Shown piece after piece: positions 37,762 through 46,714 of a stretch of 64,000 bases of DNA. A model generated the notes under the pieces. It ran no database searches and was not told the origin of the DNA. It saw only the letters and a list, made by a program, of their open reading frames with translations. Origin of the DNA: Vagococcus allomyrinae. Lineage in GTDB: Bacteria > Bacillota > Bacilli > Lactobacillales > Vagococcaceae. The stretch lies in assembly GCF_017829975.1 (NCBI RefSeq), contig NZ_JAEEGA010000015.1, forward strand, positions 62,001-126,000, in the 5' to 3' direction. The translations under genes and the position numbers were made by a program. Every line of letters starts with the position of its first letter. Position 1 is the first letter of the stretch.

Positions 37762-37763
37762 GG

Positions 37764-38609
37764 TCATTCTGATGTTAAAGGAGTACTGTCACTTAAGCTT
37801 AGACTAATCAGGTGAGGGTGATTATTAATTCGAAATGGGAAGCTACTGTTGGCTAAACCACGACTTACGAAGAGCGTTGTTTCCGGCTTTTCAGCAAGTA
37901 AGTAGGGACCGTTTGTATATTCAGGGAAAAAGCCTTGATTGGGTGATAATAAGCCATCAATAAAAGGAAGTCTTATTTGACCACCGTGAGCATGCCCAGA
38001 AAAGATAGCTTTAATGGGATAATTAAAAAAGTGTTCAATGTACAAGCTAAATGTTTCAGGATGATGAGCTAAAATAAAAGCTGGATAGCTTTTATTAATT
38101 TTAGTTTTTTCTTCAAAAGGCAAATCAGTCACACCGTTTTTTAAACCTACTAAAGTAATGGGCTGACCTTTCAATTGGATCGTTATCACGGAATTTTCTA
38201 ACAGCGTCGCCTTGGAGTTCAGCATTAATTCGCGCCACTCCTCATATTGACCACTAGTCCTTTCGTGATTTCCTTCGATAACATAAGTGGGGGCGATAGC
38301 AGCTAAGTCATTTATCAGTTCCTGAATGTGCGATTGTGTGACATCTTCGGTGCGATCGACCGTGTCGCCAGTGACAAATATAACATCAGGTTGTTCTTTT
38401 TCTGCTGCAGTCAAAAGTTTCTTTAGAGGGACTCGAAGCCGTTCGTAATGAATATCAGAGACATGTAAAATCCGCGTATTATTAAGGGCGTTAGGTAAAT
38501 TGTCAATACTCAAGTTCTCTTTAGTCACCTCAAGTTGACGATTTGTCCAGTAGCCTAAGAGGCAAAACAATAACATCATACATGGGATGAGAATTAAAAT
38601 AGTTTTCAT
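37764..38609 (-). CDS. Membrane-anchored metallophosphoesterase, YkuE-like
   Basis: A 281-residue protein with one N-terminal membrane anchor (about 2-20) and a calcineurin-like phosphoesterase domain outside or at the membrane. All five metal-binding motifs are visible: HVSDIHYE (DxH), GDTVDR, EGNHERT, LAHHPE and SGHAHGGQ. Relatives include B. subtilis YkuE; substrates are unknown but may be lipid or nucleotide phosphates. It is a minus-strand gene standing alone, with AAGAAGGA before its ATG. Confidence 0.88.
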   Translation of the reverse strand: MKTILILIPCMMLLFCLLGYWTNRQLEVTKENLSIDNLPNALNNTRILHVSDIHYERLRVPLKKLLTAAEKEQPDVIFVTGDTVDRTEDVTQSHIQELINDLAAIAPTYVIEGNHERTSGQYEEWRELMLNSKATLLENSVITIQLKGQPITLVGLKNGVTDLPFEEKTKINKSYPAFILAHHPETFSLYIEHFFNYPIKAIFSGHAHGGQIRLPFIDGLLSPNQGFFPEYTNGPYLLAEKPETTLFVSRGLANSSFPFRINNHPHLISLSLSDSTPLTSE

Positions 38610-38879
38610 AATGGGTCCTTCTTTCAGTCAGTAAAAAACTATTATAGCGAGTAATTGCTAATTTACCAATTCTTTTGGGTGAAATTTATATGATTATTAA
38701 TAAATATGGTCAAAGCATCCAAGCGGTTAAGGTAGCTAACAAAAAACATTTATTCATGGGGGGCTCCCGATAGATGAGAGTTTAAAAGATCTGCGACATG
38801 GTGTATGATTAACAGTAACTAGCTGATCCTTGTCAAGTGATAGAAAAAGTCGAAAAAGTATGATTATCATGTATTTACG
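38610..38879. other. Intergenic region between divergent genes
   Basis: No gene supported. Weak candidate promoters for the + strand are TTTAAA (38781-38786), 17 bases, TATGAT (38804-38809), and a second TATGAT at 38859-38864. The open reading stretch 38690-38773 (27 codons) has no convincing ribosome site. Confidence 0.35.
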
Positions 38880-38905
38880 ATGATTCACTTAAGATAGCGA
38901 ATCAT
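38880..38905 (+). other. Inverted repeat before the 64-bp repeats
   Basis: ATGATTC (38880-38886) is complementary to GAATCAT (38899-38905) with a 12-base loop. It abuts the first 64-bp repeat and could be an operator or a leader hairpin. Confidence 0.45.
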
Positions 38906-39046
38906 TAAGTAGAAGGAGAGCCTTTATTTTTAGCGGTTTACCGCATAGAGATAAAGGACAACGGACCATTAAGTAGAAGGAGAGCCTTTATTCTTAGCGG
39001 TTTACCGCATAGAGATAAAGGACAACGGACCATTAAGTAGAAGGAG
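38903..39046 (+). repeat. Tandem 64-bp leader repeat with nested hairpin, two full copies and a partial third
   Basis: Copies start with CATTAAGTAGAAGGAG at 38903, 38967 and 39031, a spacing of exactly 64. The third stops after this block, which supplies the ribosome site of the dehydrogenase gene. Each full copy holds a hairpin: CCTTTAT pairs with ATAAAGG and, inside, GCGG pairs with CCGC around TTTA. Copies 1 and 2 differ by one C/T change in the stem (TTT versus TCT), which still pairs as U-G. In full copies AAGG can alternatively pair with the adjacent CCTT. Confidence 0.9.
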
Positions 39047-39056
39047 TGCTGCAAAA

Positions 39057-39998
39057 ATGAAGGTAAGAAAAATTGGTATTATTGGTGCAGGTCATGTCGG
39101 ATCTCACGTTGGGTTTGCTCTGGCGACTCAGGGTGAAGTGGATGAATTAGTCTTGATTGATTGCGACCAAGAAAAAGCGCGGGCTCAGGCGTTGGATATT
39201 GAGGATGCTGTTAGCTATTTGCCTCATCATGTGAAGGCCTCTGCTGGTGAGTATCAAGAGTTGGTAGATGCTGATTGTGTGGTTATTTGTGTCGGACCAC
39301 CCTCAGGGCCAAGTGAGGACCGCTTAGATGAATTAGAAGAGCTCGTCGGCGTATTAGATGATGTCTTACCTAAGTTGCAAGAGAGTGGCTTTAAAGGCTT
39401 TATTATTAATATATCCAATCCAGCGGATGTTATTACGACCTACATTCAAGAATACTTGGATTATCCCCAAGAACGCATTTTTAGTACGGGCTGTGTTCTG
39501 GACTCTGCACGCTTGCAGAGTCAATTAGCTAACATGTTGAAAATAAACCGTCAGTCGCTTAATGCATTTTGTTTAGGAGAACATGGTTTTTCAGCCATGA
39601 TACCATGGTCTCATGTAACTATTAGTGGTCAACCTTTAGTGTCTTATTTAGCGGCTCAAGACCTCGGACCGCTCAATTATGAACAGTTGCTGCAAGAAAC
39701 CAAGGACGGAGGTTACCAGGTCTTGTTGGGCAAGGGGGCGACAGAGTTTGGCATTGCTACCGCTTTAGTTGAAGTGATTAAAAGTTTGTTTCATGATGAG
39801 CGGAAAATACTACCTGTTTCAGTTTATTTGGATGGTCAGTATGGGCAGGAAGGGATTTTTGCTTCAGTGCCAGCTATTATTGGTAAAAGAGGTGTGGAAG
39901 GATTGCTTGAATGGCAATTATCAGAAGGTGAACAAGCTGATTTTGAACGATCATGTGCGATAATTCGGACAAATTTTGCAAAAATTCACACATTTTAA
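39057..39998 (+). CDS. NAD-dependent L-2-hydroxyacid dehydrogenase (L-lactate/L-2-hydroxyisocaproate dehydrogenase type)
   Basis: A 313-residue member of the LDH/MDH superfamily reducing a 2-keto acid with NADH. Rossmann motif GAGHVGSHVG is at the start, the substrate-loop arginine is in SEDRLDELEE, SNPADVITT follows, and GEHG carries the catalytic histidine (about 185). The overall pattern, including STGCVLDSARLQ, is closer to L-2-hydroxyisocaproate dehydrogenase of lactobacilli than to the main Ldh, so branched-chain keto acids may be the substrate. It stands alone. Its leader carries the duplicated 64-bp element. The ATG follows AAGGAG from the partial third repeat. Confidence 0.85.
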   Translation: MKVRKIGIIGAGHVGSHVGFALATQGEVDELVLIDCDQEKARAQALDIEDAVSYLPHHVKASAGEYQELVDADCVVICVGPPSGPSEDRLDELEELVGVLDDVLPKLQESGFKGFIINISNPADVITTYIQEYLDYPQERIFSTGCVLDSARLQSQLANMLKINRQSLNAFCLGEHGFSAMIPWSHVTISGQPLVSYLAAQDLGPLNYEQLLQETKDGGYQVLLGKGATEFGIATALVEVIKSLFHDERKILPVSVYLDGQYGQEGIFASVPAIIGKRGVEGLLEWQLSEGEQADFERSCAIIRTNFAKIHTF

Positions 39999-40037
39999 GT
40001 CAAATACGAGAAAAAAGTTGCTAGAATCATACTTTGG

Positions 40038-40066
40038 TTGAGTTTTCAGAAAAAACATGATATAAT
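40038..40066 (+). promoter_or_regulatory. Promoter of the rimP-nusA-infB operon
   Basis: TTGAGT (40038-40043), 17 bases, TATAAT (40061-40066). The predicted start lies about 20 bases before a terminator hairpin. Confidence 0.75.
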
Positions 40067-40090
40067 ATTCAAAGATTGATACCTGATGAG

Positions 40091-40120
40091 AGAGTGAGCG
40101 CACAACGCTCACTCTTTTTG
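40091..40120 (+). terminator. Promoter-proximal attenuator of the rimP-nusA-infB operon
   Basis: GAGTGAGCG (40092-40100) pairs perfectly with CGCTCACTC (40106-40114) and five Ts follow. It lies after the promoter and before the first gene, so most transcripts may stop here unless conditions allow read-through. NusA, made by this operon, is itself a termination factor. Confidence 0.85.
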
Positions 40121-40156
40121 ATGGAGAAACAGATTCCCGTGAAGGAGGCGAATGGA

Positions 40157-40630
40157 TTGAGTAGTGTAGTGGAAACTGTTACGAAGGTTGTCACGCCAAT
40201 CTTAGAAGAGCAAAACTTAGAGTTAGTAGATCTAGAATTCGTGAAGGAAGGTAAAAACTGGTTTCTACGTGTCTTTATTGACAAACCGAATGGCATTGAT
40301 ATCGAAGAATGTGCGTTAGTTAGTGAAAAGTTAAGTGATGCGATGGATGAGCTGAATCCTGATCCGATCCCACAAGCTTACTTCTTAGAAGTCTCTTCTC
40401 CTGGAGCTGAACGGCCATTAAAGAAAGAAGAAGATTATGAAAACGCCCTTGGCGAATACATTCATATCTCTTTATATTCAATGGTTGAAAAGGAAAAACA
40501 ATTCAACGGTACGCTGAAAGAATTAACAGCCGACGAATTGACCTTAACAGTTAAAATTAAAACAAGAGTAAAAGATATTACATTCGAACGGAAAAATATT
40601 GCCAAGGCAAGATTAGCAATTCAGTTCTAG
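40157..40630 (+). CDS. rimP: Ribosome maturation factor RimP
   Basis: Needed for late assembly of the 30S subunit. 157 residues from the TTG at 40157, which lies behind GAAGGAGG and gives the usual N-terminus (LSSVVETVTKVVTPILEE, first residue read as Met). An upstream in-frame start would overlap the attenuator. Conserved blocks LVDLEFVKEGKNWFLRVFID and VSSPGAERPLK are present. First gene of the operon with nusA 27 bases on. Confidence 0.93.
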   Translation: MSSVVETVTKVVTPILEEQNLELVDLEFVKEGKNWFLRVFIDKPNGIDIEECALVSEKLSDAMDELNPDPIPQAYFLEVSSPGAERPLKKEEDYENALGEYIHISLYSMVEKEKQFNGTLKELTADELTLTVKIKTRVKDITFERKNIAKARLAIQF

Positions 40631-40657
40631 ATAAAGACAAACGGAGGCATAGTAAAA

Positions 40658-41932
40658 ATGAGTAAAGAAATGTTGAATGCCCTAGAAGCATTGGAAGTAG
40701 AAAAAGGCATTTCGAAAGAAATCGTCATCGACGCCTTGGAAGCAGCTTTAGTCTCTGCTTATAAACGTCACTACGGACAAGCTCAAAACGTGGAAGTAGA
40801 TTTTGATCACAAAAAAGGCAATATTCATGTTTACGCGGTTAAAGAAGTGACAGAGGAAGTCATGGACTCCCAATTAGAGGTTAGTCTGAAAGAGGCTTTA
40901 CAACTGAATGGGGCATATGAATTAGGGGATAAAATTCGCTTTGAGGTAACTCCTAAAGATTTTGGACGGATTGCCGCTCAAACAGCTAAGCAAGTTATCT
41001 TGCAACGTGTACGTGAGGCTGAGAGAACAATCATTTATAACGAATTCAGTGCTTATGAAAATGACATCATGCAAGGCATTGTCGAGCGTCAAGATAATCG
41101 TTATATTTATGTCAACCTTGGGAAAATCGAAGCGGTTCTCTCTCGTCAAGATCAAATTCCTAATGAAGTTTACCAACCTCATGATCGAATTAAAGTTTAT
41201 GTATCGAAAGTCGAAAATACTTCGAAGGGTCCACAAGTTTTCGTTAGTCGTAGCCATCCTGATTTACTAAAACGATTATTTGAACAAGAGATTCCAGAGG
41301 TTTACGATGGGATTGTTGAGATTGTCAGCATTGCTCGTGAAGCAGGCGACCGTGCAAAAGTAGCAGTCCGCTCTCGTGATGAGAACGTTGACCCAGTCGG
41401 TACTTGTGTCGGCCCCCGAGGTCAACGTGTGCAAGCAATTGTTAACGAATTAAAAGGGGAAAATATGGATATTGTGGAATGGAGTGAAGATCCAGCGATC
41501 TTTATCGCCAATGCCTTAAATCCAGCTCAAGTCGTTGATGTCTTTTTTGTTGAAAATGAAAAATCATGTACGGTTGTGGTACCTGATTATCAATTATCAC
41601 TGGCGATTGGAAAACGGGGGCAAAATGCCCGTTTAGCTGCAAAATTAACAAATTATAAAATTGATATTAAGTCTGAATCAGATATGGAAGCGATTCGTAG
41701 CCAAATGCCTGAAGAAGACTTGGTGTCTGATGAATTGGTTGACGATGTGATGACTGACGAGTATCTCGCTGACGATTACGTTGTTGATCAGTACAATGAA
41801 GAATTGGTTTTAGATGGTGATAATATTACGGAAGCAATCGAAGAAGAACAAGAGTATGAAGAAGAGGTTGATACTGACCTTTATGAATCTGCTGATCAGG
41901 TTGCGGAAGATATTACCAACGAAGACGACTAA
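40658..41932 (+). CDS. nusA: Transcription termination/antitermination factor NusA
   Basis: Binds RNA polymerase and nascent RNA, promoting pausing and intrinsic termination. 424 residues: N-terminal polymerase-binding domain (1-125), S1 domain (about 135-200), then two KH domains with VGPRGQRVQAIVNEL and IGKRGQNARLAAKLT. A long acidic tail of about 70 residues (rich in Asp, Glu and Val) follows where Gram-positive NusA often ends sooner. Operon position between rimP and ylxR is standard. Confidence 0.96.
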   Translation: MSKEMLNALEALEVEKGISKEIVIDALEAALVSAYKRHYGQAQNVEVDFDHKKGNIHVYAVKEVTEEVMDSQLEVSLKEALQLNGAYELGDKIRFEVTPKDFGRIAAQTAKQVILQRVREAERTIIYNEFSAYENDIMQGIVERQDNRYIYVNLGKIEAVLSRQDQIPNEVYQPHDRIKVYVSKVENTSKGPQVFVSRSHPDLLKRLFEQEIPEVYDGIVEIVSIAREAGDRAKVAVRSRDENVDPVGTCVGPRGQRVQAIVNELKGENMDIVEWSEDPAIFIANALNPAQVVDVFFVENEKSCTVVVPDYQLSLAIGKRGQNARLAAKLTNYKIDIKSESDMEAIRSQMPEEDLVSDELVDDVMTDEYLADDYVVDQYNEELVLDGDNITEAIEEEQEYEEEVDTDLYESADQVAEDITNEDD

Positions 41933-41951
41933 ATCCTAGGAGGCAATAGAG

Positions 41952-42245
41952 ATGAAACAGCGAAAAATTCCTTTAAGAAAATGTGTGGTTTCAGGTGAGA
42001 TGAAACCTAAAAAAGAAATGATCCGTGTTGTTCGCTCGAAAGAAGGCGAGGTGGCCATTGATCCGTCAGGTAAGATGCCAGGTCGTGGAGCGTATGTTTC
42101 TATTGAGCCAGCAGTGGTGCAAAAAGCTTGGGATAAACAAACCTTGAATCGAGTCTTGGACGCTAGCTTGACGGATCAGTTTTACCAAGAGCTTTTGGAC
42201 TATGTGACACATCAAAAAGCCAGACAGGAATTGCTTGGTAAATGA
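41952..42245 (+). CDS. ylxR: YlxR family RNA-binding protein
   Basis: A 97-residue protein with the YlxR pattern: RKCVVSGEMKPKKEMIRVVR near the start, then GRGAYVS. The family is linked to RNase P modulation or nucleoid-associated regulation in some Firmicutes; its function here is not established. Overlaps ylxQ by four bases. Confidence 0.92.
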   Translation: MKQRKIPLRKCVVSGEMKPKKEMIRVVRSKEGEVAIDPSGKMPGRGAYVSIEPAVVQKAWDKQTLNRVLDASLTDQFYQELLDYVTHQKARQELLGK

Positions 42246-42547
42246 TGAATCGACAGAAGGCGCTCAACTTATTAGGTATGGCAATGCGTGCGGGGAAACT
42301 CATTTCTGGTGAAGAACTGACCATTGCCGACATTCGCGCTCAGAAAGTTAACCTTGTCTTTGTGGCAACGGATGCTAGCGAAAATACCATAAAAAAGATT
42401 CAAGATAAAAGTTCCTATTATCATGTTCCCTGTTTGACTGAGTTTAGTCAGGCGGAACTTAGCCATGCGATTGGCCGAAGCCGGATGATTATTGGGGTTC
42501 GTGATAAGGGATTTGCGAAGAAATTGCAAGAATTATTATCAAGTTAG
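42242..42547 (+). CDS. ylxQ: YlxQ, L7Ae-family ribosomal protein
   Basis: A 101-residue protein of the L7Ae/L30e/Gadd45 fold that binds kink-turn RNA. NLLGMAMRAGKLISGEE is near the start and VFVATDASENTIKKI in the middle, both typical. Two adjacent ATGs (42242, 42245) could serve; both couple it to the ylxR stop. Sits between ylxR and infB as in B. subtilis. Confidence 0.92.
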   Translation: MMNRQKALNLLGMAMRAGKLISGEELTIADIRAQKVNLVFVATDASENTIKKIQDKSSYYHVPCLTEFSQAELSHAIGRSRMIIGVRDKGFAKKLQELLSS

Positions 42548-42559
42548 GAAGGTGATTGC

Positions 42560-45331
42560 ATGGGTAACAAAAGAATTTATGAATTAGCCAAGGAAATCGA
42601 TCAACCAAGCAAGGCGGTAATTGATCGGGCACATTCTCTTGGCATTGACGTAAAAAATCATATGGGCTCTATTAGTGCTGATCAAGAAACCAAATTACGT
42701 AGTGCATTCGGAGGTCAGCCAAAGACAAGCTCGCAGCCAGCGCAGTCCAACAAGCCAGCCCAAAATAAATATGTGGCATCAAAGCCTAGTCAAAATGGCA
42801 ACCAGCGGCCACAAACTGTTGGAAATAAACCACAAACACAACAAAAAAATCTAGATAAAAGAAAAGGAAGTACGACATCGCAGCAATCAGGCGGTACTGA
42901 AAACCAAACTAAAAATATGACAAATAAACCTACAAATGGAAATACGCAAACAAACCAAAGTGGCGCAAGTCGTCCACAAAACACATCAAAACAACGCCCG
43001 CAGGGCCAAAGTAATCAAAGCCAAGGCAACCGTCCGCAAGGCCAAAGCCAGGGCAATCGTCCACAAGGTCAAAGCCAGGGCAATCGTCCACAAGGTCAAA
43101 GCCAAGGCAATCGTCCACAAGGTCAAAGCCAGGGCAACCGTCCGCAAGGTCAAGGCCAAGGCAACCGTCCGCAAGGCCAAAGCCAGGGCAATCGTCCGCA
43201 AGGCCAAAGCCAGGGCAATCGTCCGCAAGGTCAAAGCCAAGGCAATCGTCCACAAGGTCAGAGCCAAGGCAATCGTCCGCAAGGTCAAAGTCAAGGCAAT
43301 CGTCCGCAAGGTCAAAGCCAGGGCAACCGTCCGCAAGGGCAAAGCCAGGGCAATCGTCCACAAGGCCAAAGCCAAGGGTCTACTACAGCCGCTAATCGCG
43401 GTGGTACAAGCCAAGGAGGCAATCAAAACCGCAGCAACAGTAATTACCGTGGTAACCAACAGGGTGGCTACAACAATCAAAATAGAAACAGGTTTAACAA
43501 ACGTGGTAAGAAGGGCAAACGATACCCAGAGTCAACTAAACCTGCGGTGCCACCACGTAAGTTTAAGGAGCTACCAGAAGTCTTAGTTTATTCTGAAGGC
43601 ATGAACGTAGCTGAAATTTCTAAAAAAATCTTCCGTGAGCCAGCGGAAATTATTAAAAAACTCTTTATGATGGGTGTGATGGTTAACCAAAACCAAGCCC
43701 TTGATAAAGATACGATTGAACTTTTAGCAGCTGATTATGGCATTGGTGCTGAAGAGAAAATTCAAGTGGACGTTGCTGATATCGATAAATTCTTTGAAGA
43801 AGAAGCCATCGTAGAAGAAAACTTGGTCACTCGTCCGCCAGTTGTTACGATCATGGGACACGTTGACCATGGTAAAACAACCTTATTGGATACATTGAGA
43901 AATACCAAAGTCTCTTTAGGTGAAGCTGGTGGGATTACCCAGCATATTGGGGCGTATCAAATTGAAGTGAATGACAAAACGATTACTTTCCTCGATACTC
44001 CAGGACATGCGGCCTTTACGAGCATGCGTGCTCGTGGCGCCAGTATTACTGATGTGACAATTTTAGTTGTGGCAGCGGATGATGGGGTGATGCCGCAAAC
44101 GATTGAAGCGATCAACCATGCGAAAGCGGCTGATGTGCCAATTATTGTGGCGGTTAATAAAATCGATAAACCAGGTGCAAATCCAGATCATGTGATGCAA
44201 CAATTGAGTGAACAAGGACTAATTCCAGAGGACTGGGGTGGTGACACGATCTTTGTGCCTATCTCAGCCAAGTTTGGACAGAACATTGATGATTTACTAG
44301 AAATGATCATCTTAGTTTCTGAAGTTCAAGAGTTAAAAGCAGATCCAACTCAAAATGCTATCGGTAGCGTGATTGAAGCTCGTCTAGATAAAGGAAAAGG
44401 ACCTGTGGCAACCCTGCTTGTCCAACAAGGAACCCTTCGTGTTGGCGATCCAATTGTTGTTGGGAATACCTTTGGGCGTGTTCGTGTGATGACCAATGAC
44501 ATCGGTCGTCGCGATAAAGAAGCTGGTCCAGCAACTCCAGTTGAGATTACTGGATTAAATGATGTGCCACAAGCTGGTGATCGTTTTGTTGTCTTGGAAG
44601 ATGAGAAAACAGCTCGTGCTGCAGGTGAAGAGCGTGCAAAACGCGCCTTGTTAGAGCATCGTGCTCTCGGTAGCCGTGTCACATTGGATAACTTATTCGA
44701 GAGCTTGAAAGAAGGCGAATTGAAAGAAGTTAATGTGATCATTAAAGCCGATGTACAAGGGTCTGCCGAAGCTTTGGCGGCCAGTTTACAGAAAATTGAA
44801 GTTGAAGGTGTTCGAGTTAAAATCGTTCACTCTGCAGTTGGTGCAATCAACGAAAGTGATATCACTTTGGCCGCAGCAAGTAACGCGATTGTGATTGGCT
44901 TTAACGTTCGTCCAACAGTTCAAGCAAAACAACAAGCAGATGCCGAAGAAGTAGATATCCGTCTACACCGTATTATTTATAATGCCATTGATGAGATTGA
45001 GACTGCGATGAAGGGGATGTTAGATCCTGAATTCGAAGAAAAAATCACAGGTCAAATGATGATTCGTGAAACATATACGGTTTCTAAAGTCGGTACCATT
45101 GCTGGTTGTTATGTTACTGAAGGTTCTATTAAACGAGATAGCGGCATTCGTCTGATTCGTGATAATATCGTCATTCACGAAGGCAAGCTTTCAAGCTTGA
45201 AACGCTTTAAAGATGACGCTAAAGAAGTTAAAATGGGATTTGAATGTGGTGCTACCATTGAAAATTATAATGACATTAAAGTGGACGATGTGATTGAAGG
45301 CTTTGAAATGGTTGAAATCAAACGAAAATAA
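42560..45331 (+). CDS. infB: Translation initiation factor IF-2
   Basis: GTPase that brings initiator tRNA to the 30S subunit and joins subunits. 923 residues. The N-terminal IF2N helix (about 1-50) is followed by a long Gln-, Asn-, Gly- and Pro-rich linker (about 50-320) containing thirteen copies of [10 protein letters not shown] second IF2N-like segment follows (about 335-385). The G domain begins with GHVDHGKT (433-440), then DTPGHAAF and NKID; two beta-barrel domains complete it. The core is highly conserved; the linker repeat is unusual. ATG follows GGAAGGTG. Confidence 0.97.
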   Translation: MGNKRIYELAKEIDQPSKAVIDRAHSLGIDVKNHMGSISADQETKLRSAFGGQPKTSSQPAQSNKPAQNKYVASKPSQNGNQRPQTVGNKPQTQQKNLDKRKGSTTSQQSGGTENQTKNMTNKPTNGNTQTNQSGASRPQNTSKQRPQGQSNQSQGNRPQGQSQGNRPQGQSQGNRPQGQSQGNRPQGQSQGNRPQGQGQGNRPQGQSQGNRPQGQSQGNRPQGQSQGNRPQGQSQGNRPQGQSQGNRPQGQSQGNRPQGQSQGNRPQGQSQGSTTAANRGGTSQGGNQNRSNSNYRGNQQGGYNNQNRNRFNKRGKKGKRYPESTKPAVPPRKFKELPEVLVYSEGMNVAEISKKIFREPAEIIKKLFMMGVMVNQNQALDKDTIELLAADYGIGAEEKIQVDVADIDKFFEEEAIVEENLVTRPPVVTIMGHVDHGKTTLLDTLRNTKVSLGEAGGITQHIGAYQIEVNDKTITFLDTPGHAAFTSMRARGASITDVTILVVAADDGVMPQTIEAINHAKAADVPIIVAVNKIDKPGANPDHVMQQLSEQGLIPEDWGGDTIFVPISAKFGQNIDDLLEMIILVSEVQELKADPTQNAIGSVIEARLDKGKGPVATLLVQQGTLRVGDPIVVGNTFGRVRVMTNDIGRRDKEAGPATPVEITGLNDVPQAGDRFVVLEDEKTARAAGEERAKRALLEHRALGSRVTLDNLFESLKEGELKEVNVIIKADVQGSAEALAASLQKIEVEGVRVKIVHSAVGAINESDITLAAASNAIVIGFNVRPTVQAKQQADAEEVDIRLHRIIYNAIDEIETAMKGMLDPEFEEKITGQMMIRETYTVSKVGTIAGCYVTEGSIKRDSGIRLIRDNIVIHEGKLSSLKRFKDDAKEVKMGFECGATIENYNDIKVDDVIEGFEMVEIKRK
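43025..43375 (+). repeat. Thirteen 27-bp repeats inside infB
   Basis: The repeat spans residues 156-272. Each unit encodes GNRPQGQSQ; the fifth reads [12 protein letters not shown] copies differ mainly at third positions (CAAC/CAAT, CCG/CCA, GGT/GGC), so selection has kept the peptide. Because the unit is a multiple of three and has few stops, all other frames stay open here and produce false ORFs. Confidence 0.95.
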
Positions 45332-45339
45332 GTTTTGAG

Positions 45340-45371
45340 GCAACAGTTTGAGCAAAAGCTCGAACTGTTGC
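45340..45371 (+). other. Hairpin between infB and rbfA
   Basis: GCAACAGTTTGAGC (45340-45353) pairs with GCTCGAACTGTTGC (45358-45371) around AAAA, with one wobble. No T-run follows, so a stability or processing role is more likely than termination. Confidence 0.6.
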
Positions 45372-45400
45372 TGGCTATCAATAGAAAGTGAGGAAATATC

Positions 45401-45751
45401 ATGGCAAAATTTCGTGACCGCCGTGTGGCACAAGAAGTTCAGCGTGAAGTGAATGATATTCTCCAAAAACGCGTTCGTGATCCTCGTGTTCAAGACATTA
45501 CTATCACAGATGTTCGTGTGACAGGTGATTTGCAGCAAGCAACGATTTATTATAGTACCTTGTCTGAAAACGCCTCTGATGTTGCGAAGGCGCAAGCTGG
45601 ATTGGAGAAAGCAACTGGATTGATTCGTAGTGAATTAGGCCAGAGACTTCAAATTTATAAAACACCAGAATTAATCTTTGAACGTGACGCCTCTGTTGCT
45701 TATGGCAGTCATATTGATGAATTGATTCGTAATTTGAATAAAAAAGATTAA
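45401..45751 (+). CDS. rbfA: Ribosome-binding factor A
   Basis: A 116-residue KH-like protein needed for 16S rRNA 5'-end maturation and cold adaptation. Conserved start [23 protein letters not shown] and [18 protein letters not shown] are visible, as is the ending [20 protein letters not shown]. Last gene of the rimP-to-rbfA operon, with a terminator directly after. Confidence 0.95.
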   Translation: MAKFRDRRVAQEVQREVNDILQKRVRDPRVQDITITDVRVTGDLQQATIYYSTLSENASDVAKAQAGLEKATGLIRSELGQRLQIYKTPELIFERDASVAYGSHIDELIRNLNKKD

Positions 45752-45756
45752 GCATT

Positions 45757-45804
45757 AGAGGAAATGACCAATGGTTGTTTCCTCTTTTTGCGCTGTGATA
45801 TAAT
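45757..45804 (+). promoter_or_regulatory. Operon terminator overlapping the promoter of the RpiR-type gene
   Basis: AGAGGAAA (45757-45764) pairs with TTTCCTCT (45778-45785) and Ts follow: the terminator of the infB-rbfA operon. TTGTTT (45775-45780), 18 bases, TATAAT (45799-45804) form a likely promoter for the next gene, overlapping the terminator. Confidence 0.65.
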
Positions 45805-45827
45805 AAGTGGAGAATGGAGGGGCAGTG

Positions 45828-46562
45828 ATGTTTAATGGTCAAGATTTTAGTGAGTTATCTGAAGTTGAGATGGCGATTTATCATTTCATTTTAGCCAATG
45901 ACGATAAAATTGCATTTATGCGCGTTCGCGATATTGCTGAAGGGTCTCATACATCGCCGACTTCTGTCATGCGCTTTATCCGAAAGAGTGGCTACGATTC
46001 TTTTCCTGAGTTTAAGTTGGCGATTAAGCAAATGGTAACAAAACAACCCTACGGCGAAAGTGCTTTAGATGACTATTTTGATATTTTAAATCGAAAAAAT
46101 TTTAAAAATGATTTAGAACTTAAAATTGATTTGTGTGCGGACCTCATCATGGAAGCTGGTACTAGTATTTTTATGGGGATCGGTGCTTCTGGTGCAATCG
46201 GCAGTTATGCCAGTCGCAAAATTGCTAATCTGGGGTTTAATTCTTTTTCGTTAACCGATCGGACTTATCCTTTTAAGACTCGTCTTAGCTCAGATAAGCA
46301 AAATGTCATGTTTATTTTAAGTGTTTCAGGAAATACCGTGGAGATGTTAGATGTGATCCATCAGATGAGACCTGATGATCGTACAAAAGTAGTGGTGATC
46401 ACCAGCGATTCAACTAGTCCCTTAGCTTGCAAGGCGGATCATTACGTGGATTATGTGAGTCACAGTGATCGATCGCATGTGTATCATGATCTATCCAGCC
46501 AAATCCCTTGTGTGTTTATTTTGGAGTTGATTATTAATCGTATTAGAGCGAAACAAGCTTGA
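45828..46562 (+). CDS. RpiR-family transcriptional regulator (HTH plus SIS domain)
   Basis: A 244-residue regulator: N-terminal HTH_6 domain (SPTSVMRFIRKSGYDSFPEFK, about 45-65) and a C-terminal SIS sugar-phosphate-binding domain (FMGIGASGAIGSYASRKIANLGF and LSVSGNTVEMLDV). ATG 45828 follows GGAGGGG. Its neighbours are a PTS EIIC and a 6-phospho-beta-glucosidase. It therefore probably senses a phosphorylated beta-glucoside or its product and controls those genes. It has its own terminator. Confidence 0.85.
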   Translation: MFNGQDFSELSEVEMAIYHFILANDDKIAFMRVRDIAEGSHTSPTSVMRFIRKSGYDSFPEFKLAIKQMVTKQPYGESALDDYFDILNRKNFKNDLELKIDLCADLIMEAGTSIFMGIGASGAIGSYASRKIANLGFNSFSLTDRTYPFKTRLSSDKQNVMFILSVSGNTVEMLDVIHQMRPDDRTKVVVITSDSTSPLACKADHYVDYVSHSDRSHVYHDLSSQIPCVFILELIINRIRAKQA

Positions 46563-46604
46563 TGGTACATAGTGTACCGTCAAGGTGCTTGTTTCTTTTT
46601 TATG
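46551..46604 (+). terminator. Terminator of the RpiR-type gene
   Basis: A long stem pairs AAACAAGC (46552-46559) and TTGATGGTACA (46560-46570) with TGTACCGTCAA (46574-46584) and GCTTGTTT, followed by TTTTTT after one C. The 5' arm overlaps the end of the gene and its stop codon. Confidence 0.85.
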
Positions 46605-46714
46605 GCATACGGACCATTTTCATTAACAGATGCATATTTTGTCTTGGATATCGTTATACTAAGGTAGTGATAACTGATAGATGAAAAAGACTAAAATGTG
46701 CAAGGAGATTAGAG

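Noticed and set aside
38690-38773. 27-codon frame upstream of the dehydrogenase leader
   Set aside because: Weak ribosome site, no recognisable product and no promoter close to it.
43025-43375. CRISPR-like regular repeat
   Set aside because: The units are contiguous with no spacers and encode a peptide repeat inside infB.
42930-43586. Three long open frames overlapping the infB repeat on both strands
   Set aside because: They arise because the 27-bp repeat is a multiple of three and lacks stops in several frames. They have monotonous composition and no ribosome sites, and IF2 is unmistakable in the other frame.
46640-46660. Catabolite-response element before the EIIC gene
   Set aside because: The best alignment around the CG in GATATCGTTATAC has three mismatches to the cre consensus, too weak to report as a site.
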